DNA of 64,000 nucleotides, taken from Parvularcula bermudensis HTCC2503. GTDB taxonomy: Bacteria > Pseudomonadota > Alphaproteobacteria > Caulobacterales > Parvularculaceae. Of this stretch, positions 53,560 to 63,353 are shown in pieces. The stretch spans positions 744,001 to 808,000 of the forward strand of contig NC_014414.1 in NCBI RefSeq assembly GCF_000152825.2. The letters are read 5' to 3'. Position 1 is the first letter of the stretch. Each line of letters opens with the position of its first letter. The translations under genes and the position numbers were made by a program. The notes under the pieces were generated by a model that saw only the letters and a program-made list of their open reading frames with translations, made no database searches and was not told the DNA's origin.

Positions 53560-56382
53560 ATGGCACAGACCCTTCCCCTCGGGCCGGACAGCCGTCTCTA
53601 TCTTGTCGACGGCTCCGCCTATATTTTCCGCGCGTTCCATGTCCTCGACCGCCATGCCGGCGGCTCTGAGCGGTTTCAAAAGAAAGACGGAACGCCGACC
53701 AGCGCTGTATTCGGCTTCTGCAACATGCTCTGGAAGTTGGTCAGTGATGCCCACGACGCGGCGCAGGAGGAAATCGGCCAACCCACCCATTTCGCCGTTG
53801 TCTTCGACCATTCAGGCGAGTCTTTTCGCAACGCGCTTTACGATGAGTACAAGGCCAACCGATCGGCCCCGCCCGAAGATCTCGTCCCTCAATTCCCCCT
53901 CGTCCGGGACGCCACCCGCGCCTTCGGTCTGCCATGCCTCGAAATGGCAGGCTACGAAGCCGACGATATCATCGCCACACACGCTCGACTGGCCGAGGAA
54001 AAAGGCGCGGAGACCGTTATCGTCTCATCGGATAAGGACTTGATGCAATTGATCACGGATCGGACGGTCATGTTCGATCCCATGAAGAACCGCATTATCG
54101 ATCGACAAGCCGTGATCGAAAAATTCGGCGCCGGGCCGGAGCGGATGATCGATATGCAAGCGCTGATGGGAGATTCCACCGATAATGTCCCGGGCGTCCC
54201 GGGAATTGGCCCAAAGACCGCGGCGCAATTGCTGGAGGATTACGGGTCGCTCGACGCGCTTCTCGACCGGGCAGACGAGATCAAACAGAAAAAGCGCCGA
54301 GAGATGCTGATCGCGCACCGGGAGGATGCCCTCCTCTCCCGCCAATTGGTGACGCTTGACCGGCATGTCCCGGTAGAAGAGGCGCCCGAAGATCTGGGCT
54401 TGTCCCCCTTCGATCACGCAGCGCTCGTCCGCTTCCTCGAAGACGAGATGGAGTTCAATACGCTGCCGAAACGCATACGCGAGGCGGGGGGACTTGAGGT
54501 CCCCACGACCGAGGCGTCGCCTGCGGCGGTTCCCATCGACCAGAATGGCTATGAGATCATCTTCGACCCCAAGATCCTTCGCGCGCTAATGGCGGAGGCG
54601 GAGGAACATGGCATCATTGCGATCGATACGGAGACGGATAACCTCGAAGGGATGAAGGCGAATTTATGCGGCATTTCCTTCTCGATCGTTCCGGGTAAGG
54701 CGTACTATGTGCCTGTCGGCCACGGGCAGACAGATCTCTCCCTCGACGATCCTGAACACTCTCAACAAATGAGTGAGGCGACCGCGCTTGACATCCTCAA
54801 GCCCGTTCTCCTCGACCCCTCGATCCTGAAGGTCGGTCAGAACCTCAAATACGATTTGTTGATCCTTCGTGAGCGAGATATCGATGTCGTCGGGTATGAC
54901 GATACAATGCTGCTGAGCTACGCCGCCGATTGCGGTTTCGCCAGTTTGCACGGCATGGATGAGCTGTCCAAGCGTCACCTTGGTCATGAGCCCATTCCGT
55001 ATAAAGAAATTGTGGGCACCGGGAAGAAACAAAAGACGTTCGGGGATGTGCCTATAAAGGACGCCTATATCTACGCGGCGGAAGATGCGGATGTCACCCT
55101 CAGGCTCCATACCATCCTGAAATCACGCGCGATTGAGAGCCAGGTCTACACCGTCTACGAAACCATGGATCGCCCGCTTGTCTCGGTCATCACCGATATG
55201 GAGCGTGCTGGCATCAAGGTGGACCGTGACCGCTTGTCCGCCTTGTCGGGGGAGTTCGCCCAGCGCATGGCCGCCCATGAGGCCGCCGTCCACGACATTG
55301 CCGGTGAGCGCTTTAATCTCGCCAGCCCCAAGCAAATCGGCGATATCTTGTTCGGCAAGCTGGGACTGCCCGGTGGCAAGAAAACCAAGACCGGCGCCTG
55401 GTCAACGGCCGCCGATACCCTTGAAACACTCGCCGCCGATGGGGCCGAAATCGCCCAAGAAATCCTCTCCCACAGGGGATTGGCAAAGTTAAAAGGGACG
55501 TATACGGATGCCCTGTCGGAGAGCATTCATCCCAAAACCGGCCGCGTCCACACCTCATTCTCTCTCGCCTCAACGACGACAGGGCGGTTGTCCTCGAACG
55601 ATCCGAATTTACAAAACATCCCGATACGGACTGAGGATGGTCGCAAAATTCGGGAGGCCTTCATTCCCGAGGATGGAAATGTTCTGATCTCGGCCGATTA
55701 TAGCCAGATCGAGCTTCGCCTGTTGGCGCATATCGCTGAGATCGGTCCCCTGATCGAGGCCTTCCACCAGGGCCTCGACATCCATGCCATGACGGCGGCG
55801 GAGGTGTTCGGCGTCCCGCTTGAGGGGATGGATCCCAGTATCAGGCGGCAAGCTAAGGCGATCAATTTCGGCATCATCTATGGGATTTCAGCCTTTGGCC
55901 TGGCTCGAAATCTGGGAATTGGCCGGGATGAGGCCAGCCTCTTCATCAAACGATATTTCGAGCGGTTTCCGGGGATCAAAGCCTATATGGACGAGACGAT
56001 CGAAGGCGCGCGGGTCCATGGCTATGTCGAAACGCTCTTTGGTCGTCGCTCCCACACCCCCAATATCAAGGCCAAGCAGCCCAATATCCGCATGGGCGCC
56101 GAGCGTCAGGCGATTAACGCCCCCATCCAAGGGTCCGCCGCTGACATCGTGAAACGCGCCATGATTCGCGTGCCCGCGGCGTTGGCCGCGCATCGCCTCT
56201 CCGCCAAGATGCTGCTCCAGGTTCATGACGAATTGGTCGTGGAATGCCCGGCCGATCAGGCGGACGAAACCGCCGCCGTTCTCAAGGACGTGATGGAAGG
56301 GGCGGCCGGCCCGGCCCTCTCCCTCAGCGTTCCCCTCGTCGTCGAGGCGGGACAAGGGGCCAGCTGGGAACAAGCCCACTGA
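53560..56382 (+). CDS. polA: DNA polymerase I
   Basis: 940-residue polymerase with all three activities. The 5'-3' exonuclease domain (about 8-310) has YLVDGSAYIFRAFHVL, FAVVFDHSGESFRN and SSDKDLMQLI. The 3'-5' proofreading domain starts at about 345 with IAIDTETDNLEGM (the D-x-E motif is intact). The polymerase domain carries SADYSQIELRLLAHIA, RRQAKAINFGIIYGISAFGLAR and LQVHDELVVECP. ATG 53560 is chosen over an in-frame TTG one codon upstream. Length and motif order are normal. Confidence 0.98.
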   Translation: MAQTLPLGPDSRLYLVDGSAYIFRAFHVLDRHAGGSERFQKKDGTPTSAVFGFCNMLWKLVSDAHDAAQEEIGQPTHFAVVFDHSGESFRNALYDEYKANRSAPPEDLVPQFPLVRDATRAFGLPCLEMAGYEADDIIATHARLAEEKGAETVIVSSDKDLMQLITDRTVMFDPMKNRIIDRQAVIEKFGAGPERMIDMQALMGDSTDNVPGVPGIGPKTAAQLLEDYGSLDALLDRADEIKQKKRREMLIAHREDALLSRQLVTLDRHVPVEEAPEDLGLSPFDHAALVRFLEDEMEFNTLPKRIREAGGLEVPTTEASPAAVPIDQNGYEIIFDPKILRALMAEAEEHGIIAIDTETDNLEGMKANLCGISFSIVPGKAYYVPVGHGQTDLSLDDPEHSQQMSEATALDILKPVLLDPSILKVGQNLKYDLLILRERDIDVVGYDDTMLLSYAADCGFASLHGMDELSKRHLGHEPIPYKEIVGTGKKQKTFGDVPIKDAYIYAAEDADVTLRLHTILKSRAIESQVYTVYETMDRPLVSVITDMERAGIKVDRDRLSALSGEFAQRMAAHEAAVHDIAGERFNLASPKQIGDILFGKLGLPGGKKTKTGAWSTAADTLETLAADGAEIAQEILSHRGLAKLKGTYTDALSESIHPKTGRVHTSFSLASTTTGRLSSNDPNLQNIPIRTEDGRKIREAFIPEDGNVLISADYSQIELRLLAHIAEIGPLIEAFHQGLDIHAMTAAEVFGVPLEGMDPSIRRQAKAINFGIIYGISAFGLARNLGIGRDEASLFIKRYFERFPGIKAYMDETIEGARVHGYVETLFGRRSHTPNIKAKQPNIRMGAERQAINAPIQGSAADIVKRAMIRVPAALAAHRLSAKMLLQVHDELVVECPADQADETAAVLKDVMEGAAGPALSLSVPLVVEAGQGASWEQAH

Positions 56383-56509
56383 GATCGGACGACCGCTGGG
56401 CGCGTCATTTTGCGCTGACCTTGACACACCGGGGCCTTGCGGACCGTCCGCGAACGGGGTTCGCTAGCCTGATGCTCGTTCCTGCCACCCGCACCCAAAG
56501 GAGACCCGC

Positions 56510-57121
56510 ATGTCCGATTTGATCGGCCGCTTCCTCAGCTTCGAAGATCATCTCGGGCGAGGATTGGTCAGGGTTCTATACTACGTCGCCCTCTTCTACG
56601 TCGTGGTCATCACCCTCTATGAAACCGCAAATCATGTGTTCGATCTCGATATCGGACTGCTTCTTCTCGTCCCGTTCAAATTCATTCTCACGGTTCTGGT
56701 GTTGCGCGTGGCATCGGAGGTCCTGATCGCCATCCTGTCGATCGATGATCATCTCAAGGGACAAGCCGTGACGGGCGGCGGGTTTGAGGCGGGGCTGACG
56801 ACCTCCGACCCGGCGCAAGCCAGCACAAGAGATTTAACCGAGGCGGCGGATGAGCCCGACGACCTTCCCGCGCAAGGGGGGGAAGAGCCCGCGGTCAGCA
56901 CAGGCCCTCAGTCCAGTGCGACGATGAAGCGCGCGGCCACCAAGACCGCGACAAAGAAAACCGCCACGAAAAAAGCGGCAAAAAAGGCGACGAAGAAAGC
57001 CACCAAGAAAACCGCCGCCAAAAGCACAACCAATGGGTCCGCGCCCAGCCCCACAACCGATGAGGGCGACAGCGCTGCTGCACCGGATGGCGCGTCCCCG
57101 GAGCCAGACAAGGAGATGTAA
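56510..57121 (+). CDS. DUF4282-like membrane protein with lysine-rich tail
   Basis: 203 residues. Two hydrophobic segments near 20-38 and 48-75 (VRVLYYVALFYVVVITLYE, GLLLLVPFKFILTVLVLRVA) form a DUF4282-like hairpin. About 85-138 is an acidic linker, then 139-171 is a Lys/Ala/Thr tail with KK pairs at 149/150, 154/155, 158/159, 162/163 and 166/167. An acidic Pro/Glu end (SAPSPTTDEGDS) follows. The basic tail resembles histone-H1-like tails and could bind nucleic acid or acidic lipid at the inner face. ATG 56510 has AAAGGAG eight bases upstream. It is convergent with htpX. Confidence 0.72.
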   Translation: MSDLIGRFLSFEDHLGRGLVRVLYYVALFYVVVITLYETANHVFDLDIGLLLLVPFKFILTVLVLRVASEVLIAILSIDDHLKGQAVTGGGFEAGLTTSDPAQASTRDLTEAADEPDDLPAQGGEEPAVSTGPQSSATMKRAATKTATKKTATKKAAKKATKKATKKTAAKSTTNGSAPSPTTDEGDSAAAPDGASPEPDKEM

Positions 57122-57123
57122 GC

Positions 57124-57147
57124 CCCGCGCTTACGTGCAAGCGCGGG
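57124..57147. terminator. GC hairpin between convergent DUF4282 and htpX genes
   Basis: CCCGCGCTT (57124-57132) and AAGCGCGGG (57139-57147) form a perfect 9-bp stem around a 6-base loop. It sits between the two convergent stop codons. Neither side has a clear T run, so it may terminate weakly or only protect the 3' ends. Confidence 0.55.
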
Positions 57148-57166
57148 AAGCTCCCTCTGTTGGGGA

Positions 57167-58093
57167 TTAGCCCCAGGGCCCGCGCACGCCCCCCTCGGCT
57201 TTGGCGACCTCGCCGCCCCATGGTCCTGGGGAGGCAGGAGATCCGCCCCCGTTCATCGCCACCAGCCGATCGATGCGGTTTTGCGTTGCCGGGTGCGTGG
57301 AAAAGAGATTGTCCGCCCCCTGGCCGTTCAAGGGATTGATGATCATCATCTGCCCCGATGCCGGGTTTCGTTCCGCCGTGGCATTTGGGATTCGCGCAAC
57401 ACCATTGGAAATTTTCGCCAGGGCCGACGCCAGCCATAGCGGATTGCCGCAGATCTCAGCGCCGATCTTGTCGGCCTCATATTCCCTTGTCCGGCTGATC
57501 GCCATTTGAACCAAGCTCGCCGCCAAGGGGGCCAGGATCATGATCGCCAAGGTCTGGAGTGCGCCGCCCGCATTTTGACGATTGCCGGAGAAGAAGAACG
57601 CGAAATTCGCCAGGGCTGTAATGGCCCCTGCCAATGTCGCCGTAATCGTCATGGTCAGGGTATCGCGGTTTCGGACATGCGCCAGCTCGTGCGCCATGAC
57701 CCCAAGCACTTCTTCTTCGGTCAGAAGATTGAGAAGGCCGCTGGTGGCGGCCACGGCGGCATTTTCGGGGTTTCGTCCGGTCGCAAAGGCGTTTGGCTGA
57801 GCGTTGTCGATGACATAGACCTTTGGCGGCGGCATACCGGCCCTGCCCGCCAATCCGATCACCCCCTCGGCATAACGCCGAAGTCGAGGATTGGGGGTAT
57901 CCGGGGACACCTCCTCGGCTTTGTACATGCGCAGGACGATCTTATCCGCGTTCCAATAACTAAAGAAATTCATCACGGCGGCAAAACCAAGCGCAATGAC
58001 CATGCCTTTTGGTCCGCCAATCAGAAGGCCGATCAGGCCGAAAAGCGCGGTAATCGCCGCAATCAGCATGAAGGTGCGCAACGTCGCATTCAT
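57167..58093 (-). CDS. htpX: Zinc metalloprotease HtpX
   Basis: 308-residue membrane protease of envelope quality control. The sequence begins with [19 protein letters not shown], two N-terminal membrane segments, then the zinc motif [17 protein letters not shown] with HELAH at about residue 135 and two more segments. [19 protein letters not shown] and [20 protein letters not shown] are the late conserved blocks. ATG 58093 begins the conserved domain; GTG 58114 would add seven residues. The gene is divergent from the DUF1674 gene, a pairing often seen in alphaproteobacteria. Confidence 0.95.
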   Translation of the reverse strand: MNATLRTFMLIAAITALFGLIGLLIGGPKGMVIALGFAAVMNFFSYWNADKIVLRMYKAEEVSPDTPNPRLRRYAEGVIGLAGRAGMPPPKVYVIDNAQPNAFATGRNPENAAVAATSGLLNLLTEEEVLGVMAHELAHVRNRDTLTMTITATLAGAITALANFAFFFSGNRQNAGGALQTLAIMILAPLAASLVQMAISRTREYEADKIGAEICGNPLWLASALAKISNGVARIPNATAERNPASGQMMIINPLNGQGADNLFSTHPATQNRIDRLVAMNGGGSPASPGPWGGEVAKAEGGVRGPWG

Positions 58094-58157
58094 GGAAGTC
58101 TGTGCCCTTTTCACCTAAATACCCCTCAGAAATAGGAAGCGCTTGGGAGCACCGCCA

Positions 58158-58418
58158 GTGACCGACAATGCCGGAAAAGACGACGCCCCCGACCAAGGAC
58201 AAGCCCCGGTCCCAACGACCGATGATGGCATTCCCCTGATCGTCAACGGCCGCCGGCTGTCCGAAACGGAGATCACGGCGCTTCGGGAAGCGAGAGATCG
58301 CCGAGACGCGATCGCCCGTGAAGATCAGGCCCGAGAAGTGGGCGGCGCGGCGCGGGACACCAATCCCACCCGGTACGGTGACTGGGAAAAAGCCGGTCGC
58401 GCCATCGATTTCAGTTGA
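58158..58418 (+). CDS. DUF1674 family protein (SDHAF4-like)
   Basis: 86-residue protein of DUF1674, the bacterial relatives of succinate dehydrogenase assembly factor SDHAF4. The diagnostic C-terminal TRYGDWEKAGRAIDF is intact. The N-terminal half is acidic and disordered. GTG 58158 is preferred because GGGAG sits eight bases upstream; a TTG at 58143 is the alternative. The stop overlaps the TPR-lipoprotein start (TGATG). No sdh genes lie in the window. Confidence 0.8.
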   Translation: MTDNAGKDDAPDQGQAPVPTTDDGIPLIVNGRRLSETEITALREARDRRDAIAREDQAREVGGAARDTNPTRYGDWEKAGRAIDFS

Positions 58419-60616
58419 TGGGAGACAGGTCACGGGCGATCGGACTTCTGTGCCTCTTGGGCTGTGTCCTCGGTCTTCTCTCCGCATGCGAGAACGCAGC
58501 GGAGCGGGCGGAGAAGTTCACAGAGCTCGGCAATGCGTATCTCCAAGAAGGCGATACGTTCCGTGCCCGCATCCAATTCGATAACGCCCTTCGCGCCGAT
58601 ACCAAGCATGAGGGGGCGTTGCGCGGTGCGCTTGAGGTGGCCGATATCGAGGACGCCCCGACGGGCAGAACGATCCCCCTTTTGGAGAAATTGGTGGCCG
58701 TCTCCCCCACCGATATCGTCCTGCAATCCCGCCTTGCGGATACGCTCATTGCCGGCGGTACCCCGTTCGCGGCCCTGGCCCCGGCGGAAGCCAGCCTAGC
58801 CCTGGCCCCGCAATCGGCCGATGCCGCCCGGCGAGTGGCCCTGGTGCTCGCCTTGACCGGGAATGACCCCCGCGCCTCTCCTGCTGCGGACCTTTTGGGG
58901 CCCGACGATCCGGTGGGACGACTTGGGGTTGCCCTCAAGGGCGGGTCGGAAGGCACAGCGCAGGAAATCCTCACACAGCTTCGTCAGTCAGACCCGGAAA
59001 ATGCGAGCCTCGGCCTGGCCCTGGCCGATAGCCTAATATGGCAAGGTCGAGATCCCGACCGCGCCGATCGCCTGCTGGCGGCGGTTGAGCCCTTGTTGAT
59101 CGATCCCAACGCCGCGTCCCTCAAACGGGCGGAATTGGCCCTTGCCCGCGGTGATCTTGCCCGAGCCCGATCATTTCTCCGCGGCGGATCGATGGATAGT
59201 CTCAATGCCAGGGCCCAGCTTCTCTGCCGCCAAGCGGGTCAATGTGCCGTCGCCGTCAAGGAAGTCCGGGCCCCCTCCGCCGCCTTGCTCACCGCTGCCG
59301 CACGGGAGGCGCTTGGGGCCGGACGCTATACCGAGGCGGAGGAGTATCTCCAGCGGCTGCCCGGCACCGCGGCCGCCGAGCGCTCGGTCCTCGATATCCA
59401 ATTGGCGTTGGCTCGGGGACAGACCCAAGCGGCGGTGACCGCCCTCGCCGCTGTGCGGGGGGACAGCCCGGACCTTGCCGCCTTGCGCATCCTCGCCGCG
59501 GAAGGGGCCGATGCCGAGAAACGCGCGGCCCTCCGCCGTATTGTGGATCGGTCGGCGGAGGCCACCATCGCGGTCGAATATCTTGTCGCCGAAGCCCTCG
59601 CCGCGGGGGACGCCGATCAGGCAGCCGCGCTTCTCCATCGCATGGCCCGACGGTTTCCCTCCCGCATCGACCTTACCCTGGCGGCGGCCGAAGCGTACCG
59701 CCGAAGCGGAGATTTCGCCCAAGCCAAAGCGTTGGCGGCGCGGGTCCGGCGGCTCAATCCCGCCGCCCCCGGCGCGTTGAGGTTCCTGGCGAGCCTTGCC
59801 ATGGAAGAGGGGAAGCTTTCCGCCGCCCGGCGACTGACCGAGGCGCTGATCGAGGTCGATACCCATGATCCGGCGCGTCAATTGCGGATCGAGGCCCTCA
59901 AGCGAAGCGGTCAATCAGACCGCCTCACCGCCTTGCTTGAGGCATGGCGCGCGGAGGGGGTGTCACGCCCTTACCTTTATCGCGAACTGGCAGAGATTTA
60001 TGGACGCACGGGGAAGTCCGAGCGGCAACTCAGCGTCCTCCAGGCGGGGCGGAGTGCTTTTCCATCCCTCCCCTATTTCGTGATCGAAACAGCAACTTTA
60101 CAATCTCAATTGGGCCGAACCGGCGCTGCGGAGACGACATGGCGAAACGGGCTCGCCGCTTTCGAGAATTCCCAAGCTATCCGTATCGGTCTCGCCAATC
60201 TTCTCATGGCCCAGGAACGACGCAGCGAAGCCTTAAGATTTGTGCTTGAAACGCCCGTGGGCGAGCTATTGAAGGCCCCCTCTTCGCCACAGCTCGTGGA
60301 GAGGATCGACCGGGCCCTTCCCTCCCATCCCGTCCTTTCCGCGGCGATTTGGCGGGGCCTTGCCCGGCAACAGATGGATCGCGGTGAGACGTCAGCCGCC
60401 GCGCAGCTCATCGCCCGATCCCTCCAGCTCATGCCGAATGATCCAGATACGCTTTATTGGGCAGGTCAGATTCAGGCCGCCAGGAATGAATGGGGAGAGG
60501 CCGAGGAGAGCTGGCGTCAAGCGCTAGCGCTTTTGCCCGACACCGGCGCGACGGTAACCGAAGGCGAGATCCGGGCGCGCCTCGACCGGGTCACCCCCCC
60601 CGCGACCGATCCGTAA
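58418..60616 (+). CDS. TPR-repeat lipoprotein
   Basis: 732-residue lipoprotein with signal [18 protein letters not shown] ending in the lipobox LSAC. The remainder is almost entirely helical repeats: [40 protein letters not shown], further Ala/Leu-rich pairs, and TPR-like units around [20 protein letters not shown] and [20 protein letters not shown]. This is the layout of outer-membrane or periplasmic TPR scaffolds, such as those in exopolysaccharide or cell-envelope systems, but no partner genes are nearby. The start overlaps the DUF1674 stop (TGATG). The 3' end overlaps dnaQ by 26 bases, convergently. Confidence 0.85.
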   Translation: MGDRSRAIGLLCLLGCVLGLLSACENAAERAEKFTELGNAYLQEGDTFRARIQFDNALRADTKHEGALRGALEVADIEDAPTGRTIPLLEKLVAVSPTDIVLQSRLADTLIAGGTPFAALAPAEASLALAPQSADAARRVALVLALTGNDPRASPAADLLGPDDPVGRLGVALKGGSEGTAQEILTQLRQSDPENASLGLALADSLIWQGRDPDRADRLLAAVEPLLIDPNAASLKRAELALARGDLARARSFLRGGSMDSLNARAQLLCRQAGQCAVAVKEVRAPSAALLTAAAREALGAGRYTEAEEYLQRLPGTAAAERSVLDIQLALARGQTQAAVTALAAVRGDSPDLAALRILAAEGADAEKRAALRRIVDRSAEATIAVEYLVAEALAAGDADQAAALLHRMARRFPSRIDLTLAAAEAYRRSGDFAQAKALAARVRRLNPAAPGALRFLASLAMEEGKLSAARRLTEALIEVDTHDPARQLRIEALKRSGQSDRLTALLEAWRAEGVSRPYLYRELAEIYGRTGKSERQLSVLQAGRSAFPSLPYFVIETATLQSQLGRTGAAETTWRNGLAAFENSQAIRIGLANLLMAQERRSEALRFVLETPVGELLKAPSSPQLVERIDRALPSHPVLSAAIWRGLARQQMDRGETSAAAQLIARSLQLMPNDPDTLYWAGQIQAARNEWGEAEESWRQALALLPDTGATVTEGEIRARLDRVTPPATDP

Positions 60617-61328
60617 CAGCGTCAGCCGTATAGCGCGCCCAGAGCGGGTCCTTCATCTCGCCGATAAGGGCGGCATGGGCCGCATGTTCCTCGTCGGTGA
60701 GCAATTGGGGACGGGGTCCTGGACGCTGACGGGCGGGCTCCCCCCTAGCTTTGCGTCGTCCCCCAACGGATTGATCGGGGTCGAAGATCAGCCCGCCCTG
60801 CCGACCGCCGGTCAGTTCGATATAGACCTCGGCCAATAAGCGCGAATCGAGCAGCGCGCCGTGTCCTTGCGCTTCGCGTTCGGTCAGATCGATGCCGAAG
60901 CGTTGACACAGCGCATCGAGGGAGGATGGCGAACCGGGAAAGCGTTTCCGCGCGATTTGCAACGTATCGACGATATCGCCGGGTTCGCCCCATGCCCATG
61001 GAAGGCCGATCTCGTCCAAATGATGCTGCATGAATTTGCAGTCAAAGCTGGCATTATGCGCGACCAGAACGGCGCCTTCGCAAAATTGATAGAAAGCCTG
61101 CCCAATCGCGGGGTCTTTGAAAATCGGCTTGTCGGCCAGAAATTGCGATGACAATTTATGAACGCGATAGGCGGCCTCCGGCATATCCCGTTCGGGGTTC
61201 ACATAGACGTGGAATGTGCGCCCGGTCAGCGCCCCATTCACCATTTCCACAGCCCCGATTTCGACGACCCGGTGGCCGTCAAGCGGATCTAATCCGGTCG
61301 TTTCGGTATCGAATACAATCTGACGCAT
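60591..61328 (-). CDS. dnaQ: DNA polymerase III epsilon subunit
   Basis: 245-residue proofreading exonuclease of the replicase. The three DEDDh motifs are present: [13 protein letters not shown] (ExoI), [13 protein letters not shown] (ExoII) and [20 protein letters not shown] (ExoIII, with His-x4-Asp). The last 50 residues are a loose tail that reaches the alpha subunit, with a basic Pro-rich stretch. It lies downstream of coaE and its 3' end overlaps the TPR gene. It belongs to the overlapped chain ppsR-maf-aroE-coaE-dnaQ. Confidence 0.97.
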   Translation of the reverse strand: MRQIVFDTETTGLDPLDGHRVVEIGAVEMVNGALTGRTFHVYVNPERDMPEAAYRVHKLSSQFLADKPIFKDPAIGQAFYQFCEGAVLVAHNASFDCKFMQHHLDEIGLPWAWGEPGDIVDTLQIARKRFPGSPSSLDALCQRFGIDLTEREAQGHGALLDSRLLAEVYIELTGGRQGGLIFDPDQSVGGRRKARGEPARQRPGPRPQLLTDEEHAAHAALIGEMKDPLWARYTADAVTDRSRGG

Positions 61329-61336
61329 AAGGGGTG

Positions 61337-61948
61337 TTACCGTGATTCGTCAGCCGCGCGGGCGCGCAGGCGGGACACGATCGTGTCGACCACCGCCCGT
61401 GCCGCGTCGAGCCCCTCCCCCGTTGGGACAATCACCTCCGCGAGGGCGCGCTTTTCGGCCTCCGGCGTTTGACGCGCAACGATGCTCTCATATTTTTCCA
61501 CGGTCATGCCGGGGCGCGCCAGGACCCGCGTCCGCCGGACCTCCTCCGGCGCTGAGCACACCACGACCATGTCGAACGCGTCTTGAACGCCATTCTCGAA
61601 CAGTAAGGGGATATCGAAGACGACGGCCTCGTGACCTTCGGCCTCGGCACGGTCAGCAAAGCGCTGGCGGTCCATCGCGACAAGCGGGTGAACAATCGCC
61701 TCAAGCTGCGCAAGCTTCTCGCGATCGCCGAGGACAAATTGGGACAGACGCTGGCGATCGACACCCGTTGCCGATGATCCGGCCTCCGGAAAGGCCTCAA
61801 GCACCGGGTCCACCGCCGCACCGCCTGGGGCATAGAGCCGGTGCACTGCCGCATCGGCATCCCAGACAGGAAGACCCGCGGCCTTAAACATATCGGCGGT
61901 GGTGCTCTTCCCCATGCCGATCCCCCCGGTCAGGCCGATCCGTTTCAC
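61337..61948 (-). CDS. coaE: Dephospho-CoA kinase
   Basis: 203-residue last enzyme of coenzyme A synthesis. The P-loop is [16 protein letters not shown] (residues 5-20). [23 protein letters not shown] and [18 protein letters not shown] are conserved, and the lid arginine region follows. The ATG at 61948 overlaps the aroE stop (ATGA at 61948-61945), indicating translational coupling. Confidence 0.96.
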   Translation of the reverse strand: MKRIGLTGGIGMGKSTTADMFKAAGLPVWDADAAVHRLYAPGGAAVDPVLEAFPEAGSSATGVDRQRLSQFVLGDREKLAQLEAIVHPLVAMDRQRFADRAEAEGHEAVVFDIPLLFENGVQDAFDMVVVCSAPEEVRRTRVLARPGMTVEKYESIVARQTPEAEKRALAEVIVPTGEGLDAARAVVDTIVSRLRARAADESR

Positions 61949-62766
61949 GCGCCCGTCCTCTCTTCGAGATAGGCCAGCGCCTCTTCGGCATCGTCAGGTC
62001 GGGGTCCGAACCATGCGGCGAAGGCCGGGATGGCCTGATGAACCAGCATTGAGAGCCCATTGGCGACGGGTAGGCCTCGCGCCTCTGCCGCGCGTAACAA
62101 GGGGGTTCTCGCCGGCGTGGTCACGATGTCGATGACCGTGGCTGTTTTGGGCAGACTGTCGACCTCGATATCGAGGGGCGGTTGCCCCTTCATGCCCGCA
62201 GCCGTGCTATTCACCAGAAGATCGACCGCCTCCAGCGAGGAGCGCGCTGCCCAATCGATTATTTCTATATCGAACCGATCTGCAATAAGTCGGGCCTTCT
62301 CCGGGGATCTATTTGTGATCTCCACCCGCTTATAGCCGAGGCTCTTGAGCGCCCATACTATAGCGGGCGCCGCCCCTCCCGCGCCGATCACGCGGGCACA
62401 TTGCCGGCTTGTCCCAAGCGGCAGTGCCGCAGCGGCGGCGGCAAACCCAACCCCATCGGTGTTATCCGCAAGCAAGCCCGTCGGCGTCCGGACAAGAAGG
62501 TTCGCAGCCCCGATGGCCATCGCCGCCTCACTCCGTCGATCGGCAATGGCCAGGGCCTCTCCCTTGAAGGGGATCGTCACCGAACAGCCGACAAAGTCAT
62601 GATCGGCCATACCGGCAACCCATGCCCGAAACCCCTCAGGGGACTGGCCATCCACAGCCTCGAACGTTGCCTCGATCCCATAATTGGCGATCCACCGTCG
62701 ATGAAGACGCGGCGACAGACTTTGCTGGATCGGATGGCCGATGACCGCGGCCCGCAGCGTCACCAT
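61945..62766 (-). CDS. aroE: Shikimate dehydrogenase
   Basis: 273-residue NADPH enzyme of the shikimate pathway. Substrate motifs are [19 protein letters not shown] at the start, the catalytic Lys in [13 protein letters not shown], and the Asp in [10 protein letters not shown]. The nucleotide fold is [19 protein letters not shown], followed by [11 protein letters not shown]. It starts inside an ATGGTGA overlap with the maf stop (62766-62760). The length fits the AroE class. Confidence 0.96.
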   Translation of the reverse strand: MVTLRAAVIGHPIQQSLSPRLHRRWIANYGIEATFEAVDGQSPEGFRAWVAGMADHDFVGCSVTIPFKGEALAIADRRSEAAMAIGAANLLVRTPTGLLADNTDGVGFAAAAAALPLGTSRQCARVIGAGGAAPAIVWALKSLGYKRVEITNRSPEKARLIADRFDIEIIDWAARSSLEAVDLLVNSTAAGMKGQPPLDIEVDSLPKTATVIDIVTTPARTPLLRAAEARGLPVANGLSMLVHQAIPAFAAWFGPRPDDAEEALAYLEERTGA

Positions 62767-63353
62767 GGCAGGATCTCCCGCTCTCTCAGAAAGGCCATCA
62801 GAGGAAAGAGCGACAGCCCCAGGATGGTGAAGTAATCCCCCTCGACACTGTCAAATAGACGGACGCCTTCGGCCTCTAATTCATAGCCGCCAACGGTGTT
62901 GAGGATACGCGGACCGACACAGTCGAGATAGGCCTCCACCCCCGCCACGGTCACGGGGCGCATGGTGAGCCGGGCGACATCGCGGTACCGCCAGATGATG
63001 CCCCCCCCCTGCGCGACCACCAAACCACTGCGCAGATAATGGGTGTGACCGGCCATCCTTAATAGGCGGGCCTTCGCCTCCGGCATATCCACCGGTTTAT
63101 CGTATAAATGCCCTTCAAATTCGAGCACCTGATCGCAGCCGATGACGATCTTTTGTTCCGGCACGGACAGGGCCAACGCCTTAGCTTCGGCGAGGATCAG
63201 CGCAATCTCCCCCGGGCTTTGCCCTGCCGCCCGTTCACGCGACTTGATCGCCCCCTCATCGACATCGCTGGGCTGAGCAATGAACGGGATACCGGCGCCC
63301 CGAAGGATCGCTTGGCGGGAGGCACTTTTGGACGCAAGGATAAGGTCGGTCAT
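62760..63353 (-). CDS. maf: Maf/YceF-type nucleotide pyrophosphatase
   Basis: 197-residue house-cleaning pyrophosphatase that removes modified nucleotides. The start ILASKSASRQAILRGAGIPF has the Maf signature with SKSASR instead of the more common SQSPRR, as in YceF-like branches. GCDQVLEFEGHLYDKP and VGGYELEAEGVRLFDSVEGDYF are the other conserved blocks. ATG 63353 begins the domain; the frame extends to 63452 inside ppsR. It overlaps the ppsR stop (ATGA) and the aroE start. Confidence 0.93.
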   Translation of the reverse strand: MTDLILASKSASRQAILRGAGIPFIAQPSDVDEGAIKSRERAAGQSPGEIALILAEAKALALSVPEQKIVIGCDQVLEFEGHLYDKPVDMPEAKARLLRMAGHTHYLRSGLVVAQGGGIIWRYRDVARLTMRPVTVAGVEAYLDCVGPRILNTVGGYELEAEGVRLFDSVEGDYFTILGLSLFPLMAFLREREILPW

